Shown: positions 42,375 to 49,811 of the stretch, piece by piece
How positions within the stretch are numbered: position 1 is the first letter of the stretch
Layout of the letters: every line of letters starts with the position of its first letter
From: Firmicutes bacterium UBA3553
GTDB lineage: Bacteria > Bacillota > Clostridia > Tissierellales > Sedimentibacteraceae
Assembly: GCA_002381185.1 (NCBI GenBank)
Contig: DFOA01000017.1
Location: 252,921 to 316,920, forward strand
Direction: 5' to 3'
DNA length: 64,000 nt
Made by a program: the position numbers and the translations under genes
The notes under the pieces: generated by a model
The model's input: only the letters and a program-made list of their open reading frames with translations
Database searches by the model: none
What the model was told of the DNA's origin: nothing

Positions 42375-43389
42375 CAGGCAGCTTTCCTCCTATGGAACTG
42401 GGATTAGAGTCAAATAAAACCTTGTAAAAACTGTTTAATCCTGACTTTGATTCTTGTGCGTTTACATAAGTAATACCGCAGTAAGGTATTGCTTTTTCTA
42501 CCAGTGCCGCACTTGGCATGATTTCATTTTTCTCCACCAGCACAGAAGCATCCTTTGGATTTTCATTCACCCATTTAACTGAAGCTTCATATTGTTTTAA
42601 AAATTCAGCAACAAATTCTTTGTTATTTTCTGCAAATTCCTTATTTACAACAATACATCCCGTATACAGTTCACTTGCCTGTGATGATGCTTCTTTCCAG
42701 GCCTCGTTTAAGTCAACAAGCATCTTAACATTGTTGTTTTTCATCATTGTTTGTGTAACAAAGGGCTGAGGAAGAAGAGCTGTTTTAGCATCACCTGCAA
42801 TTACCGATTGTGCCAGTGTTGCATGGTCTGTGGAATAATCAAGTTCAACTTTTCCCTCGAGTCCATTTTGTTTTAAAATATAATTCATGGCAAAATCAGG
42901 CGTAGATCCTTTTCCGCTCATGCCGAGAGTCTTGCCTTCCAAATCGGTTAAAGATGATATTTCTTCCGTACCTACTATATAAAGGTTTCCTATGGTGTTG
43001 ACAGCCATTAATTGAATTTTGCCCTCTGTTTTGTTGTATAAAACAGATGCCAAATTAATAGGAACAGAAGAAATTTGAATTTCGCCGTTTATAATTTTGG
43101 CTGTAAGTGCGTCGGGAGCACTTTCAGCAATGTATTCAACATTGTAACTTTCGCTGTTCATAGCCTTTTCGTCAATCATTTTAATCATTCCGATTGATGT
43201 TGGTCCCTTTAATCCTGCAATGGTCACATCAACAGGTTCATTTGGAATTTCTTTAACATCTTCAGATTCTTTTTGAATATCTTGCGCTTGATTTTCTGCG
43301 GGATTCTGGTTTTCATCTGCCTTGTTTGCGCAGCCTGCAGATAGAGCAATAATTAAAATTAATGCTAACAATAAACTTACTTTTCTCAT
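42349..43389 (-). CDS. ABC substrate-binding lipoprotein (NMT1/SsuA-like)
   Basis: 346 aa. Lipoprotein signal with lipobox LSAGC near residue 20. A Glu/Asn/Gln-rich linker of about 35 residues precedes a type-II periplasmic-binding fold: VTIAGLKGPTSIGMIKMIDEKA, IINGEIQISSVPINLASVLYNKTEGKIQLMAV, then LEGKTLGMSGKGSTPDFAMNYILKQNG. The GPTSIGM start is shared with a group of orphan SsuA-like proteins. Ligand unknown. Follows the TM1266-type gene by 18 bp. Confidence 0.9.
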   Translation of the reverse strand: MRKVSLLLALILIIALSAGCANKADENQNPAENQAQDIQKESEDVKEIPNEPVDVTIAGLKGPTSIGMIKMIDEKAMNSESYNVEYIAESAPDALTAKIINGEIQISSVPINLASVLYNKTEGKIQLMAVNTIGNLYIVGTEEISSLTDLEGKTLGMSGKGSTPDFAMNYILKQNGLEGKVELDYSTDHATLAQSVIAGDAKTALLPQPFVTQTMMKNNNVKMLVDLNEAWKEASSQASELYTGCIVVNKEFAENNKEFVAEFLKQYEASVKWVNENPKDASVLVEKNEIMPSAALVEKAIPYCGITYVNAQESKSGLNSFYKVLFDSNPSSIGGKLPDDAFYFAQ

Positions 43390-43407
43390 ACTTCCTCCAA
43401 ATATTTT

Positions 43408-43653
43408 TTATTTTTTTGATAATGCGCTTTTCACGCTCAATCCTTTCAATTTTCCCAGCTTTCCCGTAAGAGCGCCGATTTCGTCGGTTGTACCATCAAC
43501 AATTATTGAAATGACATTGACACCTCGCTCCTTATATGGAATGCCCATTCTTCCAACAATTATGCTGCCGTATTGATGCAGTATTTCATTCACTTCTGAA
43601 ATGTTGGTCAAATCTTCAATTACAATTCCGACTACTCCTATTCTTTTATCCAT
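43408..43653 (-). CDS. TM1266-type iron-only hydrogenase system putative regulator
   Basis: 81 aa ACT-like fold: MDKRIGVVGIVIEDLTNISEVNEILHQYG, then GRMGIPYKERGVNVISIIVDG and LTGKLGKLKGLSVKSAL. This small family (NikR C-domain-like) usually sits beside [FeFe]-hydrogenase maturation genes; here it heads an ABC importer operon. No DNA-binding domain is present, so it may sense a ligand and act through a partner. RBS AAGGAG. Confidence 0.88.
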   Translation of the reverse strand: MDKRIGVVGIVIEDLTNISEVNEILHQYGSIIVGRMGIPYKERGVNVISIIVDGTTDEIGALTGKLGKLKGLSVKSALSKK

Positions 43654-43663
43654 AAATTCTCCT

Positions 43664-43730
43664 TAAAATAAAAATTCCTTGCAGGCGCAAGGAATAAAAG
43701 TCAATTATGTACTTGAATTTTTTTCCTTGC
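43664..43730 (-). promoter_or_regulatory. Attenuator-like leader before the TM1266/ABC operon
   Basis: On the minus strand ATTCCTTGC/GCAAGGAAT (43674-43695) followed by TTTTTATTTT is an intrinsic terminator 11 bp before the ribosome site. A third segment GCAAGGAA (43723-43730), transcribed earlier, can pair with the same CCTTGC arm and would block the terminator. Mutually exclusive hairpins suggest attenuation or a riboswitch-like control; I recognise no known aptamer. It might instead just end the upstream HTH gene. Confidence 0.55.
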
Positions 43731-43731
43731 T

Positions 43732-43755
43732 CTCAGATAACCTTAAGCTCAGATA
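43732..43755. repeat. CTCAGATA direct repeat (operator candidate)
   Basis: Two CTCAGATA copies, start-to-start 16 bp, between the HTH gene and the attenuator. A repeat on nearly the same DNA face could be a regulator site; short enough to be chance. Confidence 0.35.
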
Positions 43756-43775
43756 TATTAAATTTTCTATGTATG

Positions 43776-43973
43776 TTATTTACATAACAGCAAGTCTTCT
43801 TTTGTAATATTGAAATATTGGGCAAAGCTTGACAAATAAAATTCAGATGGTTCTTCTTCGCCGATTTCATATAATTTTATCCTGTCTTTTGGTACGTTCA
43901 GTGCAACACTCAGCTCTTGTTTAGTCATGTCATTTTCTTTTCTGATTTGCCTTAATTTTTCGCCTAATGTCAT
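43776..43973 (-). CDS. Small XRE-family HTH protein (65 aa)
   Basis: A single Cro/CI-type helix-turn-helix: LGEKLRQIRKENDMTKQELSVALNVPKDRIKLYEIGEEEPS. No extra domain. It is divergent from the MerR-type gene and upstream of the TM1266 operon, so it may control either. Confidence 0.85.
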   Translation of the reverse strand: MTLGEKLRQIRKENDMTKQELSVALNVPKDRIKLYEIGEEEPSEFYLSSFAQYFNITKEDLLLCK

Positions 43974-44190
43974 ATTTATTACCTCATTTTTATTTTGTAC
44001 GTCTTTGTTTATAGTATATCATATTTTTAAAAAACTACAATATGATAAATCCGATAAATTCATTTTAAGTCAATTTATAAGAATAAAATTCATTCTCTAA
44101 AAATAAATTATATAATTTTATTTTAAAATTGTACATGATATAATAATTTATTAATATGCATGTTTTTTTATTATCACCAAGGGAGGAAAC

Positions 44191-45426
44191 ATGAAAATAG
44201 GAGAATTTGCTCAAAAACATAACATTACGCAGGATACGGTACGACATTATTTGGATATGGGTCTGCTTGTTACGGAAAAAGATGGTGGTCAATATGATTT
44301 CAGTGAAGTTGACTGCCACGATTTAATGCAAATTATTGAGCTGAAAAAATTAAATTTTTCTTTGAATGAAGTTCGTAAGATATTGACTATTCAAAGAATA
44401 AGCGGTTCAAATACCAATACGTTCAGAAATTTATTCTTAACATTCATGGAAGAAAAGAAAAAAGAAGTAGATTTTAAATTGCAGAAATATAATAAGTTTA
44501 ATGAACTGCTGAAGGATAAGATTCAAGAAATACAGTCGACAGAAATAAAAGATAAAAAAAGATTTGGCTTTCCCATATCATCATTACATTTGCTGATATG
44601 TCCTAAATGTCAGTCAAAATTAACATTAAATGAAGGTACAATCGAAGAAAATAATATTATGGATGCAAATATTAAGTGCAGCTGCGGATATGAGGCAGTT
44701 ATTCGAAACGGAATATTCATATATGAAAAATCTGTGAGAACAAAAATGTTATATGGCAAAAAAATGCCGTCAAAGGAAGAATATCTTGCGTGTACACCAT
44801 ATGAATACAATAATTTTTTATATAAAGGCATGAATGCAATAATAGAATTTATCAACAAGTGCAGCATGGAGCCGGAATATATCATGGAAATTGATAACTG
44901 TGTCGGTTTTTTTCTTTTGCAGTATATAAGATTTATTCCAAAGGGATCAGTGTATGTTTTAATAGATTACGATATAGAAAGGCTAACTAAGTTAAAACTT
45001 AATTTGGAAATGTACTATGATCATAAGAGCTTCATTTTCCTATGCTGCGACTATGATGAGCTTCCTATAAAAAAATCATCAATGGATATTTTGATTGATT
45101 ATAACATGTCGGAAAATTATGAGGAATCTACGGGCGAGGTGCTCTTTGAAAAGATATTGCCTCTAATGAAACCCAATGGTATTATTACCGGATCTTATTA
45201 CTACTTAATAGAAAATTCATCCGTCATAGGCTTGGATAAAAAAATACTAAAAAGATATAATAAAAACAATTACAATGAAAGATTTGACAAATATAATCTA
45301 AAATTAATAAGGTCATCAGACATAGGACCTGCGGCAGGGGAAAATCCATTTAATATGGATCTGACAGGAATAAAGGGATTAGATTTGTATCAGGCAATAT
45401 ATGCATGCAAAAGAATCTTGGGTTAG
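44191..45426 (+). CDS. MerR-type regulator fused to zinc ribbon and methyltransferase-like domain
   Basis: 411 aa. Residues 1-70 are a MerR winged helix (KIGEFAQKHNITQDTVRHYLDMGLL). Residues 80-120 form a coiled coil. A Trm112-like zinc ribbon has Cys137, Cys140, Cys163 and Cys165. The rest (about 195-411) is laid out like a SAM-methyltransferase (EPEYIMEIDNCVGFFLLQY, GSVYVLIDYDIERL, FLCCDYDELPIKKSSMDILIDYNM, GIITGSYYYL). The GxGxG loop is replaced by EIDNCVG, so catalysis is doubtful; it may be a ligand sensor. Strong site AGGGAGG. Next gene is the flavin reductase homologue, 125 bp downstream. Confidence 0.85.
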   Translation: MKIGEFAQKHNITQDTVRHYLDMGLLVTEKDGGQYDFSEVDCHDLMQIIELKKLNFSLNEVRKILTIQRISGSNTNTFRNLFLTFMEEKKKEVDFKLQKYNKFNELLKDKIQEIQSTEIKDKKRFGFPISSLHLLICPKCQSKLTLNEGTIEENNIMDANIKCSCGYEAVIRNGIFIYEKSVRTKMLYGKKMPSKEEYLACTPYEYNNFLYKGMNAIIEFINKCSMEPEYIMEIDNCVGFFLLQYIRFIPKGSVYVLIDYDIERLTKLKLNLEMYYDHKSFIFLCCDYDELPIKKSSMDILIDYNMSENYEESTGEVLFEKILPLMKPNGIITGSYYYLIENSSVIGLDKKILKRYNKNNYNERFDKYNLKLIRSSDIGPAAGENPFNMDLTGIKGLDLYQAIYACKRILG

Positions 45427-45484
45427 GTCAAGGTTTTCTTATAATTCAGTCGAAATATCCTGCAACATGACTATTGACATGGTC

Positions 45485-45503
45485 TGTGCACCATAAGTTA
45501 GCA
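45485..45503 (+). promoter_or_regulatory. UAS-like motif before the flavoprotein gene
   Basis: TGTGCACCATAAGTTAGCA resembles the second sigma-54 activator site at 49630 (TGTGCCATAAGTGGCACA) apart from an inserted AC and a changed right arm. It lies 49 bp before the start codon. A TTGACA is at 45474-45479 but no good -10 is seen. Confidence 0.35.
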
Positions 45504-45551
45504 TATTTATAGTTAGATAATTAACAAACTAAGTTAAAGATGGAGGTTTAA

Positions 45552-47357
45552 ATGAAAACTAATAAAACTAAGATATTTAGTTTATTGTTATGTGCAGTAA
45601 TGCTGTTAAGCATAGTTGCATGCAAATCTGCTTCTCAGGGTCCTGAAGGAGCAAACGGCAATGAGGCTTTATACAAGGCGGGAACATATACAGCTGTCGC
45701 TAAAGGAAATAATGGAGATGTAAAGGTAGAAGTGATATTTGATGAAAACTCCATAGTATCAGTAAAGGTACTTGAGCATTCTGAAACACCGGGGATAAGT
45801 GATACGCCTATTCAAAGAATACCAGATGAGATTGTAAGCGGACAAACATTGGCAGTTGAGGCTGTTTCCGGTGCTACATATACATCCAAGGCAATTTTAG
45901 CTGCTGTTGAAGATTGTGTTAAACAGGCCGGAGGTAATGCAGAGAATTTAAAAATCAGCAAAGGTTCAGACGGCGGCAATGAAATTGAAACTGTAATGGA
46001 TACAGATGTGGTTGTCGTAGGTGCGGGAGGTACAGGATTAGTTGCTGCTGCTTCAGCTTATGAAGGTGGTGCGGATGTCATTGTCTTAGAAAAGCTTGCA
46101 GTGATAGGCGGCTCCACAGGATTATCAGGAGGAGGAATCGCAGCTACCGATACTAGATTCCAAAGAGAAGCAGGCATCAAAGATACAAAAGAATCATGGA
46201 TGGAACTTTGGAAGGAACGACAGGCAACCAGCAATCCGAACAGCATATATCCTGATTATAAGGTAGTTGATAAATTTATGGATGAAGCCGTAATAACGAC
46301 TGAGTGGCTGGCTGATTATGTTGGACACAGTTACGGCAGTATAGAAGGGTATGGAGTGGATACCGTTAAGAGACTCCACTTTCCATCTGAAGTAGATGGT
46401 AAAAAAGGAGGCGCAGCTCTTATTCAAAGCATTGCAAACTTCTTAGATAAAAATAAAATCGAAATACTTACCGAAACAAAAGCAACAGAGCTTATTGTTG
46501 ATGAAGATGGCCGTGTGACAGGTGTTAAAGCGGAAGGTAAGGATGGTAAAATAGTCATTAATGCAAAAAAAGTAATATTAGCCGCCGGAGGATTTGCTAA
46601 AAATGAGGATCTGCTTGAAAGATTTGTACCGGAAGTAGCGGGAACTGCTGAATTGAGTGCGGCCTCTGCAGGAACAACAGGCGATGGCATTCTAATGGCT
46701 GAGAAGGTAGGAGCAGCATTGTACGAAGAACCTTGGATTATCGGACTGGCAAGTGGAACTAAAGTAGATGGAACAGCAGGATTGGCTTGGGATTGGACTA
46801 AGGTCTATGTTAATGAAAATGGAGAGCGCTTTATAAATGAAGACTCACATTATGCCATAGTAACAAATAAAATTATAGATCAGAATTCTACTTGGGCAGT
46901 TTTTGATTCCAGTGAAGCAAATGCCGGTTTAATAGCATCAATTGAAGCAGCAATGCCTACAGATGAAGCAGCAAAAGCAGATGCAATAGATTCTTTAGCT
47001 GAAGCAATGGGCGTACCAGATACGTTAGTTAAAACAATTGAACAATATAATGAAGGCGTACAAAAAGGCGTTGACATATTAGGAAAGAATCAGAATTTCT
47101 TAGTGTCGGTTGAAAAGGCTCCGTTTTACGCAATAAAATTATATCCAAAAACAATGGGAACTTTCGGTGGTGTAAAAACCAATGAAAATTATCAGGTATT
47201 GCGAGAAGATGGAACTGTCATAGAAAATTTGTATGCAGGCGGAGAATGCGCGAACAAAGTAATGTATAATCAAGTATACATGTCGGGAAGCGCAGTTCAA
47301 TTTGCTTTAACAAGCGGACGAATAGCGGGATCACATGCAGCACAAAATATAAAATAA
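45552..47357 (+). CDS. Lipoprotein FMN/FAD fumarate-reductase-like enoate reductase
   Basis: 601 aa, outside the membrane: lipobox SIVAC at about residue 24. An FMN-binding domain (about 40-125) ends in VSGATYTSKA, whose Thr is the covalent FMN site in ApbE-modified proteins. A FAD domain follows (about 150-600) with VVVVGAGGTGLVAAASAYEGGADVIVLEK and IGGSTGLSGGGIA. This is the UrdA/flavocytochrome c layout without the heme domain. The usual HTMGG and GANRLGGN active-site strings are altered (KTMGTFGG, KVMYNQVYMSGSAVQ), so the acceptor is probably not fumarate. The electron donor is not encoded nearby. Terminated at 47416. Confidence 0.87.
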   Translation: MKTNKTKIFSLLLCAVMLLSIVACKSASQGPEGANGNEALYKAGTYTAVAKGNNGDVKVEVIFDENSIVSVKVLEHSETPGISDTPIQRIPDEIVSGQTLAVEAVSGATYTSKAILAAVEDCVKQAGGNAENLKISKGSDGGNEIETVMDTDVVVVGAGGTGLVAAASAYEGGADVIVLEKLAVIGGSTGLSGGGIAATDTRFQREAGIKDTKESWMELWKERQATSNPNSIYPDYKVVDKFMDEAVITTEWLADYVGHSYGSIEGYGVDTVKRLHFPSEVDGKKGGAALIQSIANFLDKNKIEILTETKATELIVDEDGRVTGVKAEGKDGKIVINAKKVILAAGGFAKNEDLLERFVPEVAGTAELSAASAGTTGDGILMAEKVGAALYEEPWIIGLASGTKVDGTAGLAWDWTKVYVNENGERFINEDSHYAIVTNKIIDQNSTWAVFDSSEANAGLIASIEAAMPTDEAAKADAIDSLAEAMGVPDTLVKTIEQYNEGVQKGVDILGKNQNFLVSVEKAPFYAIKLYPKTMGTFGGVKTNENYQVLREDGTVIENLYAGGECANKVMYNQVYMSGSAVQFALTSGRIAGSHAAQNIK

Positions 47358-47371
47358 TTTATAATAGATGT

Positions 47372-47416
47372 AAAAAAGCTTTGGCATGAAGCATTATCTT
47401 CATGCCAAAGCTTTTT
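47372..47416 (+). terminator. Terminator after the flavoprotein gene
   Basis: AAAAAGCTTTGGCATGAAG and CTTCATGCCAAAGCTTTTT, 19-bp perfect arms around CATTAT. Confidence 0.93.
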
Positions 47417-47490
47417 AATATTGTGCAATACATGTTGATTAATACATAGAAATAATGTTATAATTTAAAAAAATTTTTAAGAGGTTGAAT

Positions 47491-47925
47491 ATGATATCTA
47501 CTAAATGGTTCCAAGGCGTAAACAATATAGCCCATGTTCTGGAAGTCAGAAAAAAGGTATTTTTTGATGAATTAAATCAAGAGAAATTTTTGATGCACGA
47601 TATTTATGATGAGTTTGCTTTTAATGTGGTAATATATGAGGATGAAATTCCTGTTGGATGCGGAAGACTGTTATTTAAAGAGGGAAAATACTTTATAGAC
47701 AATGTATGTGTTCTTAAGGAACACAGAGGAAGGCACTACGGAGATTTAATCGTGCGCATGCTGGTAAGAAGAGCAGTTAACATGGGAGCTGAAAACACTT
47801 ACTCATTAGTTGATAGTACCTGCAAGCATCTATTTGTAAAAATAGGATTTATTGTAACAGGAGAATATGAGGACGGGAAATCATTGATGATGAAGGCAGG
47901 AGACGTGGGAGGAGGATGCATATAG
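47491..47925 (+). CDS. GNAT-family N-acetyltransferase
   Basis: 144 aa from ATG 47491 (site AAGAGGTTGA); a TTG at 47485 is in frame but too close to the site. The core includes RKKVFFDELNQE, IPVGCGRLLFKEG, IDNVCVLKEHRGRHYGDLIVRMLVRRA (acetyl-CoA loop), FVKIGFIVTGEYEDGKSLMMK. Substrate unknown. Lies between a terminator and the sigma-54 activator gene. Confidence 0.9.
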   Translation: MISTKWFQGVNNIAHVLEVRKKVFFDELNQEKFLMHDIYDEFAFNVVIYEDEIPVGCGRLLFKEGKYFIDNVCVLKEHRGRHYGDLIVRMLVRRAVNMGAENTYSLVDSTCKHLFVKIGFIVTGEYEDGKSLMMKAGDVGGGCI

Positions 47926-48014
47926 GAATAACTTTAAGGCAGATAGGTTTATTAACGCGCGGAAATATGCGTAAGAGGCAAAAAGTGCTAAATAAATGAA
48001 AATGAGGCAAGGAC

Positions 48015-49595
48015 ATGCTAACTATAAAAGATTTAATGAACCCAAATATAAAAGACAAAGAATCTGAGATAGAATTAATGGAAACTACATATTTGCGAGA
48101 TATAGGTTTGGAAGAGCTCGGGTCTGTAATCCATGAATATGTGAATGTGATTGATGAAAAGCACAATATTGTGGGTGCGGTTAAAACTGAGCGACTAAAA
48201 TACCTTATAAATAAACAAAGGGAAAACCTTTTAACGCAGGTTCTTGATACGTTGAAAAACGGATTTGTGGCAATAGACAGAGACAGTAGAATTTTTTATG
48301 TAAATCAGGCATATGGTCACATATTGAATATAAATATCAGTAAGATTCTAGGCAGATACCTGAGTGTAATTGAGCCTGAAGCTACATTGCTCAATGTACT
48401 TAAAACCAAGAAAAGCCAGCATGTAGATAATCAGTTTATTAAAAGTATCGGTACATATGTAGATATTAACACTCATCCATTGATGGACGGAAATGAGATG
48501 GTTGGAGCGTACTCCATTTTTACTGATGTAACAGATGTAAATGAATTGCACAAGGAAGTAAAACGTATTTCTGCAGTTGCAGAAGAATATGGGAAGCAGG
48601 TGAAAGCCGAGAAATTCCTTGAAAAAAACAAAATAATCGGGGAAAGCAAAATATACTTAGATTGTGTAAATAAGGCATTAAAAGTTGCAAATACTGATAT
48701 GATGGTTTTGCTCAGAGGTGAAAACGGCACAGGAAAAGAAATAATTGCAAATGTAATTAAGAGTAATTGTGTACGCAAAAGCAAACCATTTATAACTGTT
48801 AATTGTTCTGCAATTCCAGAGTCTTTAATTGAAAGCGAGTTGTTTGGCTACGAAGAGGGATCTTTCAGCGGTGCTTCAAAAGGCGGCAAAATGGGTAAAT
48901 TTCAGTTGGCTGATGGCGGGACATTATTTTTGGATGAAATCGGAGACATGCCTTATCAAATGCAAGCCAAGCTTTTAAGGGTTTTACAAGAGGGTGAAAT
49001 TGAAAAAGTCGGCCGCCAAAATAACATTCCTATAGATGTAAGAGTTATTGCAGCTACTAACAAGCCGCTGGAGCAAATGGTAAAGGAAGGAACCTTCAGG
49101 GAAGATTTATATTATAGACTAAATGTTGTTTCAATTCATATACCTGCATTGAGAGAAAGAGGAAATGATATACTGCTTCTTACAGACTATTTTCTTGAAA
49201 AGTATTGTAAAAAATATGAACGCTATCTGAAAATAGACAGAGCTGTTTATCAAATTTTTCTAGCCCATGATTGGCCGGGAAACGTCAGAGAATTACAAAA
49301 TACTATAGAGAGTGCTGTAGTTCTTTGTGACAGCGATTTGATCAAGGTAGATGATTTGCCTGAAAATATGAATGCTAAAAGTATTCAAACCGTTGGAATA
49401 AAACTGCCTGACTCTAAAAAATATGTAATGCAGTTTGATACACTGAAAGAAGAAGTAGAAAACTTTGAAAAGAACATAATTTTACAAACCATAAATTATT
49501 ATGATGGAGATAAAAATAAAGCGATAGAACTGTTAGGACTACCGAAGAGGACTTTTTACAGAAAGCTTGCCAAATTTGACACAAAAACAAAATAA
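48015..49595 (+). CDS. Sigma-54-dependent transcriptional activator (PAS-AAA+-Fis)
   Basis: 526 aa. Residues 1-60 resemble half a CBS pair (VIDEKHNIVGAVKTERL). A PAS sensor spans about 72-185. The AAA+ domain has Walker A GENGTGKE (235-242), the sigma-54 loop GSFSGA at 282-287 (variant of GAFTGA), Walker B GGTLFLDEIGD (301-311) and the R-finger region FREDLYYRLNVVSIHIPALRERG. A Fis-type HTH closes it (KAIELLGLPKRTFYRKL). The gene ends 1 bp before two palindromic sites and a -24/-12 promoter, so it almost certainly controls the operon starting at 49812. The signal is probably a pathway substrate or CoA ester. Confidence 0.94.
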   Translation: MLTIKDLMNPNIKDKESEIELMETTYLRDIGLEELGSVIHEYVNVIDEKHNIVGAVKTERLKYLINKQRENLLTQVLDTLKNGFVAIDRDSRIFYVNQAYGHILNINISKILGRYLSVIEPEATLLNVLKTKKSQHVDNQFIKSIGTYVDINTHPLMDGNEMVGAYSIFTDVTDVNELHKEVKRISAVAEEYGKQVKAEKFLEKNKIIGESKIYLDCVNKALKVANTDMMVLLRGENGTGKEIIANVIKSNCVRKSKPFITVNCSAIPESLIESELFGYEEGSFSGASKGGKMGKFQLADGGTLFLDEIGDMPYQMQAKLLRVLQEGEIEKVGRQNNIPIDVRVIAATNKPLEQMVKEGTFREDLYYRLNVVSIHIPALRERGNDILLLTDYFLEKYCKKYERYLKIDRAVYQIFLAHDWPGNVRELQNTIESAVVLCDSDLIKVDDLPENMNAKSIQTVGIKLPDSKKYVMQFDTLKEEVENFEKNIILQTINYYDGDKNKAIELLGLPKRTFYRKLAKFDTKTK

Positions 49596-49647
49596 TGCCA
49601 GAAATGGCACAAATGAATTCAATAACATTTGTGCCATAAGTGGCACA
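49596..49647 (+). promoter_or_regulatory. Twin upstream activator palindromes
   Basis: TGCCAGAAATGGCA (49596-49609) and TGTGCCATAAGTGGCACA (49630-49647) share TGCCA-N4-TGGCA. Their centres are 36 bp apart, and the second lies about 125 bp upstream of the -12 box. This is the expected position and form for UAS of a sigma-54 activator. Confidence 0.82.
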
Positions 49648-49750
49648 GATGTTTGAAGCAAAACTATGGCTGCAAAGACGTAGTTTTTTTATTTTTAGAA
49701 ATTGTTGAAATTTTAACGCTTATTAAATGTGAACTTTAAATAAAAAATAG

Positions 49751-49767
49751 TTGGCATGAAAATTGCT
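49751..49767 (+). promoter_or_regulatory. Sigma-54 (-24/-12) promoter
   Basis: TTGGCATGAAAATTGCT matches TGGCAC-N5-TTGCW with one difference (T for C at the end of the -24 box) and the exact 5-nt gap. It lies 45 bp before the first operon gene. Confidence 0.85.
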
Positions 49768-49811
49768 CTATTCTTTTATGAACATTAGATAACATTAGAG
49801 AGGTAAAAGAA

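Noticed and set aside
43664..43775. TPP riboswitch before the SsuA/NMT1-like importer
   Set aside because: The conserved CTGAGA...ACCTGATCTGG core is missing; only competing hairpins are visible.
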